This document shows positions 14,354 to 20,929 of a DNA stretch of 29,408 nt, one piece after another. Source of the stretch: a virus; the IMG/VR virus record IMGVR_UViG_3300043639_000033, positions 1-29,408 of that record. The stretch is one strand, 5' to 3'. Below the pieces are notes generated by a model, which had not been told where the DNA came from, made no database searches, and saw only the letters and a list, made by a program, of their open reading frames with translations. The first letter of the stretch is position 1; the number at the start of each line of letters is the position of its first letter. Position numbers and translations under genes: made by a program.

Positions 14354-14404
14354 GGGAAGGAAATAAACCCCCCGGTTTGTTTCCTTCCCTTCGGTGGAAG
14401 GAAA
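14354..14404 (+). promoter_or_regulatory. Capsid-gene 3' hairpin with competing helix over the next ribosome binding site
   Basis: The arms 14354-14369 and 14374-14389 form a 16-bp stem (one G-U pair) with a four-C loop, just after the capsid stop. There is no T tract. The right arm contains TTTCCTTCC (14380-14388), which can instead pair with GGAAGGAAA (14396-14404), across a 7-base loop. This second copy holds the ribosome binding site for the gene starting at 14413. The two helices are mutually exclusive, so the 5' hairpin would free the ribosome binding site and the 3' one would hide it. This could tune the capsid to next-gene ratio or protect the capsid mRNA end. Both pairings were read directly from the sequence; use is an inference. 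Confidence 0.7.
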
Positions 14405-14412
14405 AGATCCTC

Positions 14413-14799
14413 ATGGCGAAGAAAGCGACCGACGACCGACGCGAGGACGAGGACGAGCCGCGTCGGGACGCGCGAGACAGCGTCAACCCGCTGGCGGAAC
14501 CGGCGCCCGGCTGGAGCAACTCGACCGATACCGGCCCGCAATTTCCGACCGTGTCACCCGGCGTCGACATGTCGATCCCCGGCTTCAGCAACAACGGACC
14601 CGCGGCGACCGGCGCGACGGCCGGCATTCCTGGGGCGTGGACGCCGGCCAACGCCGACCCGCCGAACAAGTTTCAGAACATGAACGCCATTACGGCCTCG
14701 CCCGCGACGGCCTGGACGAGCGGTCAATACGTCAAGCTGGGCGACGGCAGTAACGCCTTCTGGGGCGGCGCGGCCTGGACGTCGGGCATCAAGCCGTAA
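14413..14799 (+). CDS. Phage structural-like protein after major capsid (128 aa)
   Basis: ATG 14413 with GGAAGGAAAAG 9-17 bases upstream; the upstream open frame is a shadow of the capsid gene. The product begins with a strongly charged segment (MAKKATDDRREDEDEPRRDA), then is rich in Pro, Gly, Thr, Ser and Asn, and ends with TSGQYVKLGDGSNAFWGGAA, an aromatic/Gly motif I know from short proteins encoded after capsid genes. It may be a head decoration or minor structural protein, as position suggests; this is an inference. The ribosome binding site lies inside the competing hairpins described at 14354. Confidence 0.72.
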   Translation: MAKKATDDRREDEDEPRRDARDSVNPLAEPAPGWSNSTDTGPQFPTVSPGVDMSIPGFSNNGPAATGATAGIPGAWTPANADPPNKFQNMNAITASPATAWTSGQYVKLGDGSNAFWGGAAWTSGIKP

Positions 14800-14803
14800 C
14801 GCC

Positions 14804-15043
14804 ATGTGGCCGACCCCGCCGCCCTGCCCGGTCGATGACGCGCCGCACACGACGTGCACGAGCCCGGACTACGTGCCGTCGGCGTCGATCGTGATCGTCC
14901 AGCTGCCGTGTCGGGATGCGGGCACCGCGGCATCCCGGCCGCCGCCGCCGCCGGCTGCGCCGCCGCCGAACCCACCCCCGCTCCCGACGTCCTTCACGAC
15001 GAAGAGCTACGCGGGACAGCTGAAGCGGCGAGGGCGCGGCTGA
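14804..15043 (+). CDS. Small Pro-rich phage protein (79 aa)
   Basis: ATG 14804 follows the previous stop by four bases. The product is dominated by Pro (a run PPPPPAAPPPNPPPLP at residues 46-61) with Cys residues at 8, 18 and 36 and a basic C-terminus (YAGQLKRRGRG). The Pro-rich stretch should be an extended, flexible arm. Its stop overlaps the next start (TGATG, 15041-15045). Position suggests a head or head-tail accessory protein, but no function is recognisable; a non-functional frame cannot be ruled out. Confidence 0.6.
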   Translation: MWPTPPPCPVDDAPHTTCTSPDYVPSASIVIVQLPCRDAGTAASRPPPPPAAPPPNPPPLPTSFTTKSYAGQLKRRGRG

Positions 15044-16035
15044 TGGGCCAGCTGTCGTACGACTTTTCGGCGGCGCTCACGGCCCCCCCGACGAGCAATC
15101 AAGTGCGGTTCGACGCGGCCTATCCGTACACGGCCGTGCAGGCCGTGTGGTGCCGACCCGTCACGACGGACGGCATCGACGTCACCAACGCCCTGCTCGC
15201 CATCCTGCCGGGCTCAACCGTCTATGTGCAGGACAAGAACGACCATACGGCGTACGTCCTCTTCGTGACGACGGGCCCGGCCGTCGAGCACCTGACGTAT
15301 GTGGAACTGCCGGTCACGTGGACCAGCAACGGCCCGACGGTCCTCGGGAACAATCAGGCGATTGAGGTCGTGACGCAGCCGCCGGCCGCTGCGGCGGCGC
15401 CGCCGACCGGTACCGATCCGCTGACCGTCACCGGTCCGATCGTATTCGCGGGTCCGCGCTCGCGGCTGATCACGCCGCCGGCCGTCGAGCCGCTGACGCT
15501 GGAAGAGGCCAAGATCTGGTGCGGGTTCGACTGGCCGCCGGGTGATCCGCGTGAACCGCTGTTGCAGACGGTCATCGCCGCCTCGCGCGCGCAGGTCGAA
15601 GAGGATACCGGCTTCGCGTTCCTGACGCAGGCACGCGAGGTCTATGTCGCCGCCAGCGCGGGCGTCGTCGTCGTCATGCCGTCGAAGTGTCATCCGGTCC
15701 AACGGGTCGTCTCGATGACCTGGGTCGATGCCGCCGGCCTGCCGCAGCCGATCGATCCGACGTGGTACAGCGCCGTGCCGGGCACGGGCGTGGTCATCCT
15801 CGGCGTCGGCTATCCGTGGCCGGCGGCCCTCTTGACGATCCAGGTCATCGCCGGCTGGCCGACGGTCGCCGACCTGACGGCCGACGAGCCGCGGCTCGTG
15901 CATCTGGTCGGCCGCCTGGTCGCGCACAACATGACGCTCGGCCGCGATCACGCCATCTCGGGGACGATCGTCGTCGAAGTGCCGATGGGGTACGCGGACG
16001 AAGTGCAACCGTATCGGCCGGAAACGCTCGCGTGA
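15043..16035 (+). CDS. Two-domain head-tail connector (N-terminal structural domain plus gp6-like adaptor)
   Basis: 330 residues from ATG 15043. The first part (residues 1-115) is a beta-rich domain that I know as a stand-alone small phage protein: LSYDFSAALTAPPTSNQVRF, then LPGSTVYVQDKNDHTAYVLF and YVELPVTWTSNGPTVLGNNQ. A Pro/Ala-rich linker (residues 116-135) joins it to a second domain: PPAVEPLTLEEAKIWCGFDW, then EPLLQTVIAASRAQVEEDTG, HPVQRVVSMTWVDAAGL and a C-terminal helix, the plan of a gp6/gp15-like adaptor (Phage_connect/DUF) that forms the head-tail joining ring. The linkage in one open frame suggests a genuine fusion. It is followed by the joining protein and tail terminator genes. 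Confidence 0.8.
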   Translation: MGQLSYDFSAALTAPPTSNQVRFDAAYPYTAVQAVWCRPVTTDGIDVTNALLAILPGSTVYVQDKNDHTAYVLFVTTGPAVEHLTYVELPVTWTSNGPTVLGNNQAIEVVTQPPAAAAAPPTGTDPLTVTGPIVFAGPRSRLITPPAVEPLTLEEAKIWCGFDWPPGDPREPLLQTVIAASRAQVEEDTGFAFLTQAREVYVAASAGVVVVMPSKCHPVQRVVSMTWVDAAGLPQPIDPTWYSAVPGTGVVILGVGYPWPAALLTIQVIAGWPTVADLTADEPRLVHLVGRLVAHNMTLGRDHAISGTIVVEVPMGYADEVQPYRPETLA

Positions 16036-16038
16036 GCC

Positions 16039-16386
16039 ATGCCGATCAGCATCAACCGGAAACGGACGCGCGTCACGCTGCAACGCCCCGACGGGCCGGC
16101 CGCGCCGAACGGCGACGGCAGCTACACGCAGGCGTACGTCGACCTGGCGCCGCCGCAGGTCCAGGCGTCGATCGCCGCGGCCACCACGCGCAACCTCGAG
16201 CACGCGGCCGCCGGCAGCACCCTGGCGACGGCCACGCATGTCGTCACGATCTGGTTCCGGCCGGATGTCACGACCGAAACGCGCGTGGTCGTGTCGCCGA
16301 CGCGGACGTTGAACGTGCTCTCGGTTCTCGACCCGGCCGACGACCAGCGCGAGCTCGAGCTGCTCTGCACCGAGGTCGTGCCATGA
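16039..16386 (+). CDS. Head-tail joining (stopper) protein
   Basis: 115 residues from ATG 16039. Strand-rich: RKRTRVTLQRPDGPAAPNGD, then GSYTQAYVDLAPPQVQASIA, a strand ATHVVTIWFRPDVTTETRVV and TRTLNVLSVLDPADDQRELE, the pattern of phage head closure / head-tail adaptors of the SPP1 gp16 type. The gene sits in the usual position after the gp6-like adaptor and before the gp10-like protein. The stop overlaps the next start (ATGA, 16383-16386). Confidence 0.85.
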   Translation: MPISINRKRTRVTLQRPDGPAAPNGDGSYTQAYVDLAPPQVQASIAAATTRNLEHAAAGSTLATATHVVTIWFRPDVTTETRVVVSPTRTLNVLSVLDPADDQRELELLCTEVVP

Positions 16387-16835
16387 GCAACAACCATTTC
16401 GTGTTTCAAGGCGTCGACGAATTGCTCGCCCTGTTGCGGACGCTGCCGGCGGAACTGGCCGAGGCCGCCGCCTGGTATGTGCAGGACGCCGCCGCGCAGG
16501 CCGAATCGGAAGTCCGCGCGGTCTATCAGGCGCACCGCGTGACGGGCAATCTCGCCGACAAGCTGACGCACGACAGCACGGCCTCGGCCTTCGGGAGTGC
16601 GGTGCGGGTCAGCAATACGGCGAAGCACGCGTGGATCTTTGAGAATGGCAGTCAGGCCCGGCACTACACCACGAAGGGCGGCAAGCGTCACGACACGGGC
16701 GCGATGTGGGGCCAGACGCCGCAGCCGCCCGGGCACGTCTTCGTGCGCACGATGCAGAAACATCGGCGCCAGATGTACGAGCGGCTGAGCGAGATGGTCG
16801 AGCGGCAGGGGCTCGAGGTGCGGGGCACGCCATGA
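16383..16835 (+). CDS. HK97 gp10-like neck/tail-completion protein
   Basis: 150 residues from ATG 16383, overlapping the previous stop; the longer open frame upstream is a shadow. The segment VRVSNTAKHAWIFENGSQAR, then HYTTKGGKRHDTGAMWGQTP and PPGHVFVRTMQKHRRQMYER, is typical of the HK97 gp10 family of head-tail/neck proteins. The N-terminal helix (ELLALLRTLPAELAEAAAWY) begins with the usual amphipathic pattern. The protein joins the connector ring with the tail. The stop overlaps the next start (ATGA at 16832-16835). Confidence 0.85.
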   Translation: MSNNHFVFQGVDELLALLRTLPAELAEAAAWYVQDAAAQAESEVRAVYQAHRVTGNLADKLTHDSTASAFGSAVRVSNTAKHAWIFENGSQARHYTTKGGKRHDTGAMWGQTPQPPGHVFVRTMQKHRRQMYERLSEMVERQGLEVRGTP

Positions 16836-17284
16836 CGGCGATCGCGCGGGCCGCGGCGCCGCCGGATTCGACCGCGATCGACCAGGCCGTGCTCCAGGTC
16901 CTCATCACCGATCCGACGCTCGCCGCGCTGATGCCCGACGGCGTGTACTGGGACGTCGCGAAGCCGAAGGCCAAACGCTTCGTGATCGTGTCGCTCGTCG
17001 AGGCGCTCGACGAACCGGTCTTCGGGCACCGCGCGTTCGAGGACGTGCTCTATCTCGTGAAAGCCGTGGCGCTCGAGTCGACCGGCGGCGACGTCAAGGC
17101 CGCGGCCGATCGGATCGATGCGCTCCTCGAAGATCAACCGCTGACGATCCCCGGCTACACGCATATGGTGACGTGCCGGGAGTCGCGCATTCGCTACACC
17201 GAAGTCGACGAGGTCGACGACACCATTCGCTGGCAACATCGCGGCGGACACTATCGCGTGCAGGCTTCTATCCCCGGCGTGTAA
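16832..17284 (+). CDS. Tail terminator / tail completion protein (DUF3168-like)
   Basis: 150 residues from ATG 16832. Pattern: VLQVLITDPTLAALMPDGVY, then KRFVIVSLVEALDEPVFGHR, FEDVLYLVKAVALESTGGDV, KAAADRIDALLEDQPLTIPG and a final strand RHGGHYRV-like segment (here RWQHRGGHYRVQASI). The order short helix, strand, long helix, strand is that of tail terminator proteins that cap the tail tube. It is followed after 31 bases by the tail tube gene. Confidence 0.85.
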   Translation: MTAIARAAAPPDSTAIDQAVLQVLITDPTLAALMPDGVYWDVAKPKAKRFVIVSLVEALDEPVFGHRAFEDVLYLVKAVALESTGGDVKAAADRIDALLEDQPLTIPGYTHMVTCRESRIRYTEVDEVDDTIRWQHRGGHYRVQASIPGV

Positions 17285-17315
17285 GTGGACAACGAACAGA
17301 AAGCAGGGTAACGAC

Positions 17316-17762
17316 GTGGCGATTCTCACGGGACGGTACGGCACGGTCAAATACGATCCGACAGGGGTGACCCCGGTCGAGGTCATCTCCCTCAATACCT
17401 GGAAACTCTCCACCAAACCCGACTACGAAGACGTGACGTGCTTCGGCGACGAGAACAAGGTCTACGTCCCCGGCATGATCGACACCTCGGGATCGCTCGG
17501 CGGCTTCTGGAACAGCGCTGAAACGACGATCTGGGAAGCGGTCAGGGCCACCACACCGGGGATGCTCGAACTGGCGCCCAACAGCAACGAAGCCCTCTTC
17601 AAATGGTCGGGCCTCGCCTATCTCGACGCCGACATTGATGCGAGCGCCAAAGGCGCGCCCAAGATGACCTCGACCTTCAAGGCCGCGGGGCCCTGGACGA
17701 TGTCGGCCGGGACGCTGCTCGCGGCCCCCGGCGCACAGGCGCATCGACGACCGGGCGCGTAA
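17316..17762 (+). CDS. Tail tube protein
   Basis: 148 residues from GTG 17316 with GCAGGG 8 bases upstream. It shows the beta-barrel pattern of tube proteins: RYGTVKYDPTGVTPVEVISL, then KLSTKPDYEDVTCFGDENKV, PGMIDTSGSLGGFWNSAETT, LAYLDADIDASAKGAPKMTS and TFKAAGPWTMSAGTLL. Hexameric rings of this protein stack to form the non-contractile tail tube. The position between terminator and assembly chaperone is the standard one. Confidence 0.85.
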   Translation: MAILTGRYGTVKYDPTGVTPVEVISLNTWKLSTKPDYEDVTCFGDENKVYVPGMIDTSGSLGGFWNSAETTIWEAVRATTPGMLELAPNSNEALFKWSGLAYLDADIDASAKGAPKMTSTFKAAGPWTMSAGTLLAAPGAQAHRRPGA

Positions 17763-17777
17763 GCCGACGCGCGGGTC

Positions 17778-18056
17778 ATGTTCGACGCATTGCGGATTCA
17801 CGGGACCGCGGCGTCGATCCTCTGGGGGTATCGCGCCGCGGTCACTCTCAAGACGTGGTCGATTGTCCGCGTGCAACAGCAATGGATGTTGACCGGCATT
17901 ATCGAACGGGTCGAACCGTTCATGGTCCGGCAACGTCCGCTCTTGTTCACCGCGCCGCGCGAGCGCGCGCGCGATGGGCATTGGGCCTGGGGGATCGAGG
18001 CCATTCAGGTCGGCCGGATCGAAGTCGTCGCACGTCTGGGCCCCCCCGAACAATAG
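17778..18056 (+). CDS. Small phage tail-region protein (92 aa), unknown
   Basis: 92 residues from ATG 17778. Strand-rich with basic segments (ALRIHGTAASILWGYRAAVT, then WSIVRVQQQWMLTGIIERVE and LFTAPRERARDGHWAWGIEA). A protein of this size and shape lies between tail tube and chaperone genes in related phages; its function is not known. It is followed after 12 bases, including AGGAGG, by the tail assembly chaperone. Confidence 0.7.
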   Translation: MFDALRIHGTAASILWGYRAAVTLKTWSIVRVQQQWMLTGIIERVEPFMVRQRPLLFTAPRERARDGHWAWGIEAIQVGRIEVVARLGPPEQ

Positions 18057-18068
18057 GAGGTCGCGGTC

Positions 18069-18503
18069 ATGGGTCGGTGTCGTTTTGTGCAACCGGGCAT
18101 CGTGCGGTTGCCCCTGTCGGATGGTGAATGGATCGACGTCAAGCAAGAATTGACGGCCGGGGAACAACGGCACGCCGACGCGGGCCGGTACAAGGAAATC
18201 CTCTCAGGAGAACGGCCCACGCTCGACTACGAACGCATGGGCACCACGCGGATTCTCGCCTACGTCACCGGCTGGTCCCTGGTCGGCTTCGATGGAACCC
18301 CGGAACCCTTCGATGAAAGCTCGCTCAATAGCGTGGACATGGACACCTTTCAGGAGATCACCGCTGCCATCGACGCGCACGAAGCGCGCATCAGCGTGGA
18401 ACGGATCGCCCGAAAAAACGGCCAGGGTGGCGAGAAGGCATCCGCAGCGATCTTGCCATCGCCCTCCGCTGCGGTTGGCGTGTCGAGTGGGTCCGGGACT
18501 TGA
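18069..18503 (+). CDS. Tail assembly chaperone (short, zero-frame form)
   Basis: 144 residues from ATG 18069, with ATAGGAGG 8 bases upstream. The product (VRLPLSDGEWIDVKQELTAG, EQRHADAGRYKEILS, TRILAYVTGWSLVGFDGTPE, then DMDTFQEITAAIDAHEARIS) matches tail assembly chaperones of the gpG/gpG-T type, which bind the tape measure until tube polymerisation. A slippery heptamer at 18413-18419 near the end of this domain allows a -1 shift into a second frame. The zero-frame tail after it (GGEKASAAILPSPSAAVGVS) is Ala/Ser-rich and low in content, as expected for the short form. Confidence 0.85.
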   Translation: MGRCRFVQPGIVRLPLSDGEWIDVKQELTAGEQRHADAGRYKEILSGERPTLDYERMGTTRILAYVTGWSLVGFDGTPEPFDESSLNSVDMDTFQEITAAIDAHEARISVERIARKNGQGGEKASAAILPSPSAAVGVSSGSGT

Positions 18504-18568
18504 GCCAGGACGACTACGAGGTGTTGGTCGAGATGCTGATCGCGTCACAACCGAGTGAGGTCGAGTAA
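18069..18568 (+). CDS. Tail assembly chaperone, -1 frameshift form (gpG-T-like)
   Basis: Shifting -1 at A_AAA_AAC (18413-18419) continues the reading through codon CGG (18419) for 49 more codons to the TAA at 18566-18568, giving about 166 residues. The -1 frame encodes RPGWREGIRSDLAIALRCGW, then RVEWVRDLSQDDYEVLVEML and a short polar tail. The phrase RDLSQDDYEVLVEML is the type of tail segment that chaperone fusion (T) domains carry. The -1 frame has no start codon of its own near the site and ends three bases before the tape measure gene, as in lambda-like phages. No stimulatory structure was established. Existence of the frameshift is inferred from site and downstream frame. Confidence 0.85.
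18413..18419 (+). promoter_or_regulatory. Programmed -1 ribosomal frameshift slippery site
   Basis: AAAAAAC (18413-18419) lies exactly on the X_XXY_YYZ boundaries of the zero frame: the last A of codon CGA, then AAA, AAC. This is among the most efficient -1 slippery heptamers in bacteria. It precedes an open -1 frame that ends just before the tape measure, in the position where lambda-type phages make the long chaperone. Confidence 0.85.
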
Positions 18569-18571
18569 GTC

Positions 18572-20929
18572 ATGCCCTTACAGGGGATCTTTAACGCCGA
18601 TTTCACCGCCTTCACGGCGGCCTGTGCCGCGGCCGAAACCTCGCTGAAGGGGTTCGAGACGGGCGCGGTAAAGACGGAAACCGCGCTCAATCGGATGGCG
18701 GATTCCGTCTCGGGGAAGACCATCGTGCAGCAGGCCATGCTCGCGACGAAGGCCGTCGAGGACATCGGCGGCGCCGCGGTCCTGACCGAGAAGGAACTGG
18801 CCCGCATGTCGAGCGTCGCGGCGGAAGGCGTGGAGAAGCTCCAGAAGATGGGGCAGACCGTGCCCGAGGATATGCGGAAACTGGCGACGGCCTCGAAAGA
18901 GGCGACCGCGCAAACGAGTGACTGGAGTCAGGCCGTCTCGGTGCTCGAAGGTACCTTCGGCGCGCTCTCACTCCAAAGCGTGATCGACCAGGCGATTGCG
19001 TTCGGCAAACAGATTTTTAACGCCGCGAGCGAGTTAGAAAACCTGAAAGGCCGCACCGACCTCGGCGTTGAATCCCTGCAACGCTTCAAGGCGATGGGCG
19101 ACGAGTCGGGGGTCAGTGTCGAATCGATTGCGGGCGCGTTGACGACCCTGCAGCGCAACATCGGTCAAGGCAAATCCGCCACGGTCGGGGCGTTATCCGA
19201 CCTGGGGATTAGCCTCGACGCCATCAAGCGCATGACCCCGGAGGAGAAACTTCGCGAGATGGTTCGGGCGTTGAAAGAGGTCGACGACCAGGACCGGATG
19301 GTCGCGCTCGGGTCGGCCGCGATGGGCCGCAGTTTCATCGACATTCTGCCTCTGGTCAGAGCCGGGATCGATGACACCAAGAGCAGCATGCACGTCTGGG
19401 GGGAGACCACGACCGCGGCCCTCGACGGGGGTGGGAATGCGGTGAAGCGGTTCGGGTCAGCATTCGTGACCGAGTTAGGCGAACGGGTGGCCGACCTCAT
19501 GACCGGGGTCACGCGCGACGTCCGCGCCCTCGAAGACGTCTTGGCGAATATGCCGAAAGCGGTGAAGGCCGCCGAGGCAGCGGCGGCGTTCGATAACTTC
19601 TGGGGGCATGTGCTCCCGCCGTCGGTGCCGAAGGATCTCGACGACATCACGGCGAAGTCGGACGCCTGGGGGAAAAAGAACAAGGAAATGGCCGACGCGA
19701 TGGCCGAGTTGAGCACGGTCGGGCGCACCTATCGCGAAACGATCGCGGGCATTCAACCAGACCTGGTCGCGCAGACCGAGGAATTCCTGCGGGCCGGTCA
19801 GGCTCAGGCGCTCATCGCGAAGGGGCTCGACCTTACGCAGGGCCAGGTGAAGGCCGTCGCCGATCGGATGAAGGATTACGCCGACACGATCAAGGCCGTG
19901 CAGAAGCTCGAAACCGACCGCATCAAGGAGCGGGAGGTCAACGAATTCGGGTTGAGCAAGGCTGAAAATGACGCGTCCCAACTCCGGATCACCAACGCGG
20001 GCAAAGCCGCCGATCAGCTCATCGCCATTGACAAGCAATTGAACGACACCTACATGCAGCAGTCGATGGACCGCTACACCTACGAGAACCTGAAACTCTG
20101 GGAAGCCGCCGAGACCCAGATCGCCGCCTTCAAGAAGACCGGCGCGACCGCCGAACAGGTGACCGCCTTCTCCAACAAGGTGTATGAGGCGACGGCGATC
20201 AAGGTGTCCGAGATGTCGACCGGGATCGTGAAGGCCGCGGAGACCGGAGCGGCGGCGCTCACGAGCATCTGGGCCGCGTTCGACCGTGACCTCTCAGCCG
20301 CGCATGGGACGTCGCTCCAGGTCGCCCAGGCGGCGGAACAAGCGTTCGAGAATGCGACCCGTCAAGCGATCAACGTGGCGTATTCGGACATTGACGAAAT
20401 CACCCAGACCGGGATCGACGCGATGAACCGGTTGCTCGCCGAACAACAACGGGTGATGGATTTAGCGGCGAAGGCCGCGCAGGACGCCAAGGCGAAGGCC
20501 GACGCCGCCAACACTTACCAGGGGGGCACAAAGCTCGGGGGATCGACGACGGAAACCGCGTTCGGGCAGAACTATCTCATCGGTCCGAACGGGAGCCGCG
20601 TGCCACTCGGCCCGCATGGGGAACTCCCGGACAATTGGTTCGACGTCTACTCGGGCAAATCGTCGTTCTCGTCGGTCATCTCGAACCTGCCGCGGTTCGC
20701 GAGCGGCGTCGAGAATTTCGCCGGCGGGCTCGCGCTCGTCGGCGAACGCGGCCCCGAGCTCGTGAACCTGCCCGGCGGCAGCGACGTGATTCCCCGCGGC
20801 GGCTTCGGCGGCGGCGTCACCAACAACGTCGTGATCCACGTCAACGGCACGGCCGCCGAGGTCGCGCAGAAAGTCGCAGCCGAATTGATGCGGACCCTCC
20901 GATCGGGCCAACAACTGCCGCTGCGGTAA
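18572..20929 (+). CDS. Tape measure protein
   Basis: 785 residues from ATG 18572, three bases after the frameshift product stop. Long helical protein with charged and coiled-coil-rich segments (for example NRMADSVSGKTIVQQAMLAT at the start, AADQLIAIDKQLNDTYMQQS in the middle and a long Ala/Lys/Glu region near 630). The ending FASGVENFAGGLALVGERGP, then ELVNLPGGSDVIPRGG, is the usual C-terminal part of tape measures. No peptidoglycan hydrolase domain is visible. As a ruler for tail length at about 1.5 Angstrom per residue this gives near 118 nm, a rough family-based estimate. The stop is followed without gap by the hub gene (taaATG). Confidence 0.93.
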   Translation: MPLQGIFNADFTAFTAACAAAETSLKGFETGAVKTETALNRMADSVSGKTIVQQAMLATKAVEDIGGAAVLTEKELARMSSVAAEGVEKLQKMGQTVPEDMRKLATASKEATAQTSDWSQAVSVLEGTFGALSLQSVIDQAIAFGKQIFNAASELENLKGRTDLGVESLQRFKAMGDESGVSVESIAGALTTLQRNIGQGKSATVGALSDLGISLDAIKRMTPEEKLREMVRALKEVDDQDRMVALGSAAMGRSFIDILPLVRAGIDDTKSSMHVWGETTTAALDGGGNAVKRFGSAFVTELGERVADLMTGVTRDVRALEDVLANMPKAVKAAEAAAAFDNFWGHVLPPSVPKDLDDITAKSDAWGKKNKEMADAMAELSTVGRTYRETIAGIQPDLVAQTEEFLRAGQAQALIAKGLDLTQGQVKAVADRMKDYADTIKAVQKLETDRIKEREVNEFGLSKAENDASQLRITNAGKAADQLIAIDKQLNDTYMQQSMDRYTYENLKLWEAAETQIAAFKKTGATAEQVTAFSNKVYEATAIKVSEMSTGIVKAAETGAAALTSIWAAFDRDLSAAHGTSLQVAQAAEQAFENATRQAINVAYSDIDEITQTGIDAMNRLLAEQQRVMDLAAKAAQDAKAKADAANTYQGGTKLGGSTTETAFGQNYLIGPNGSRVPLGPHGELPDNWFDVYSGKSSFSSVISNLPRFASGVENFAGGLALVGERGPELVNLPGGSDVIPRGGFGGGVTNNVVIHVNGTAAEVAQKVAAELMRTLRSGQQLPLR

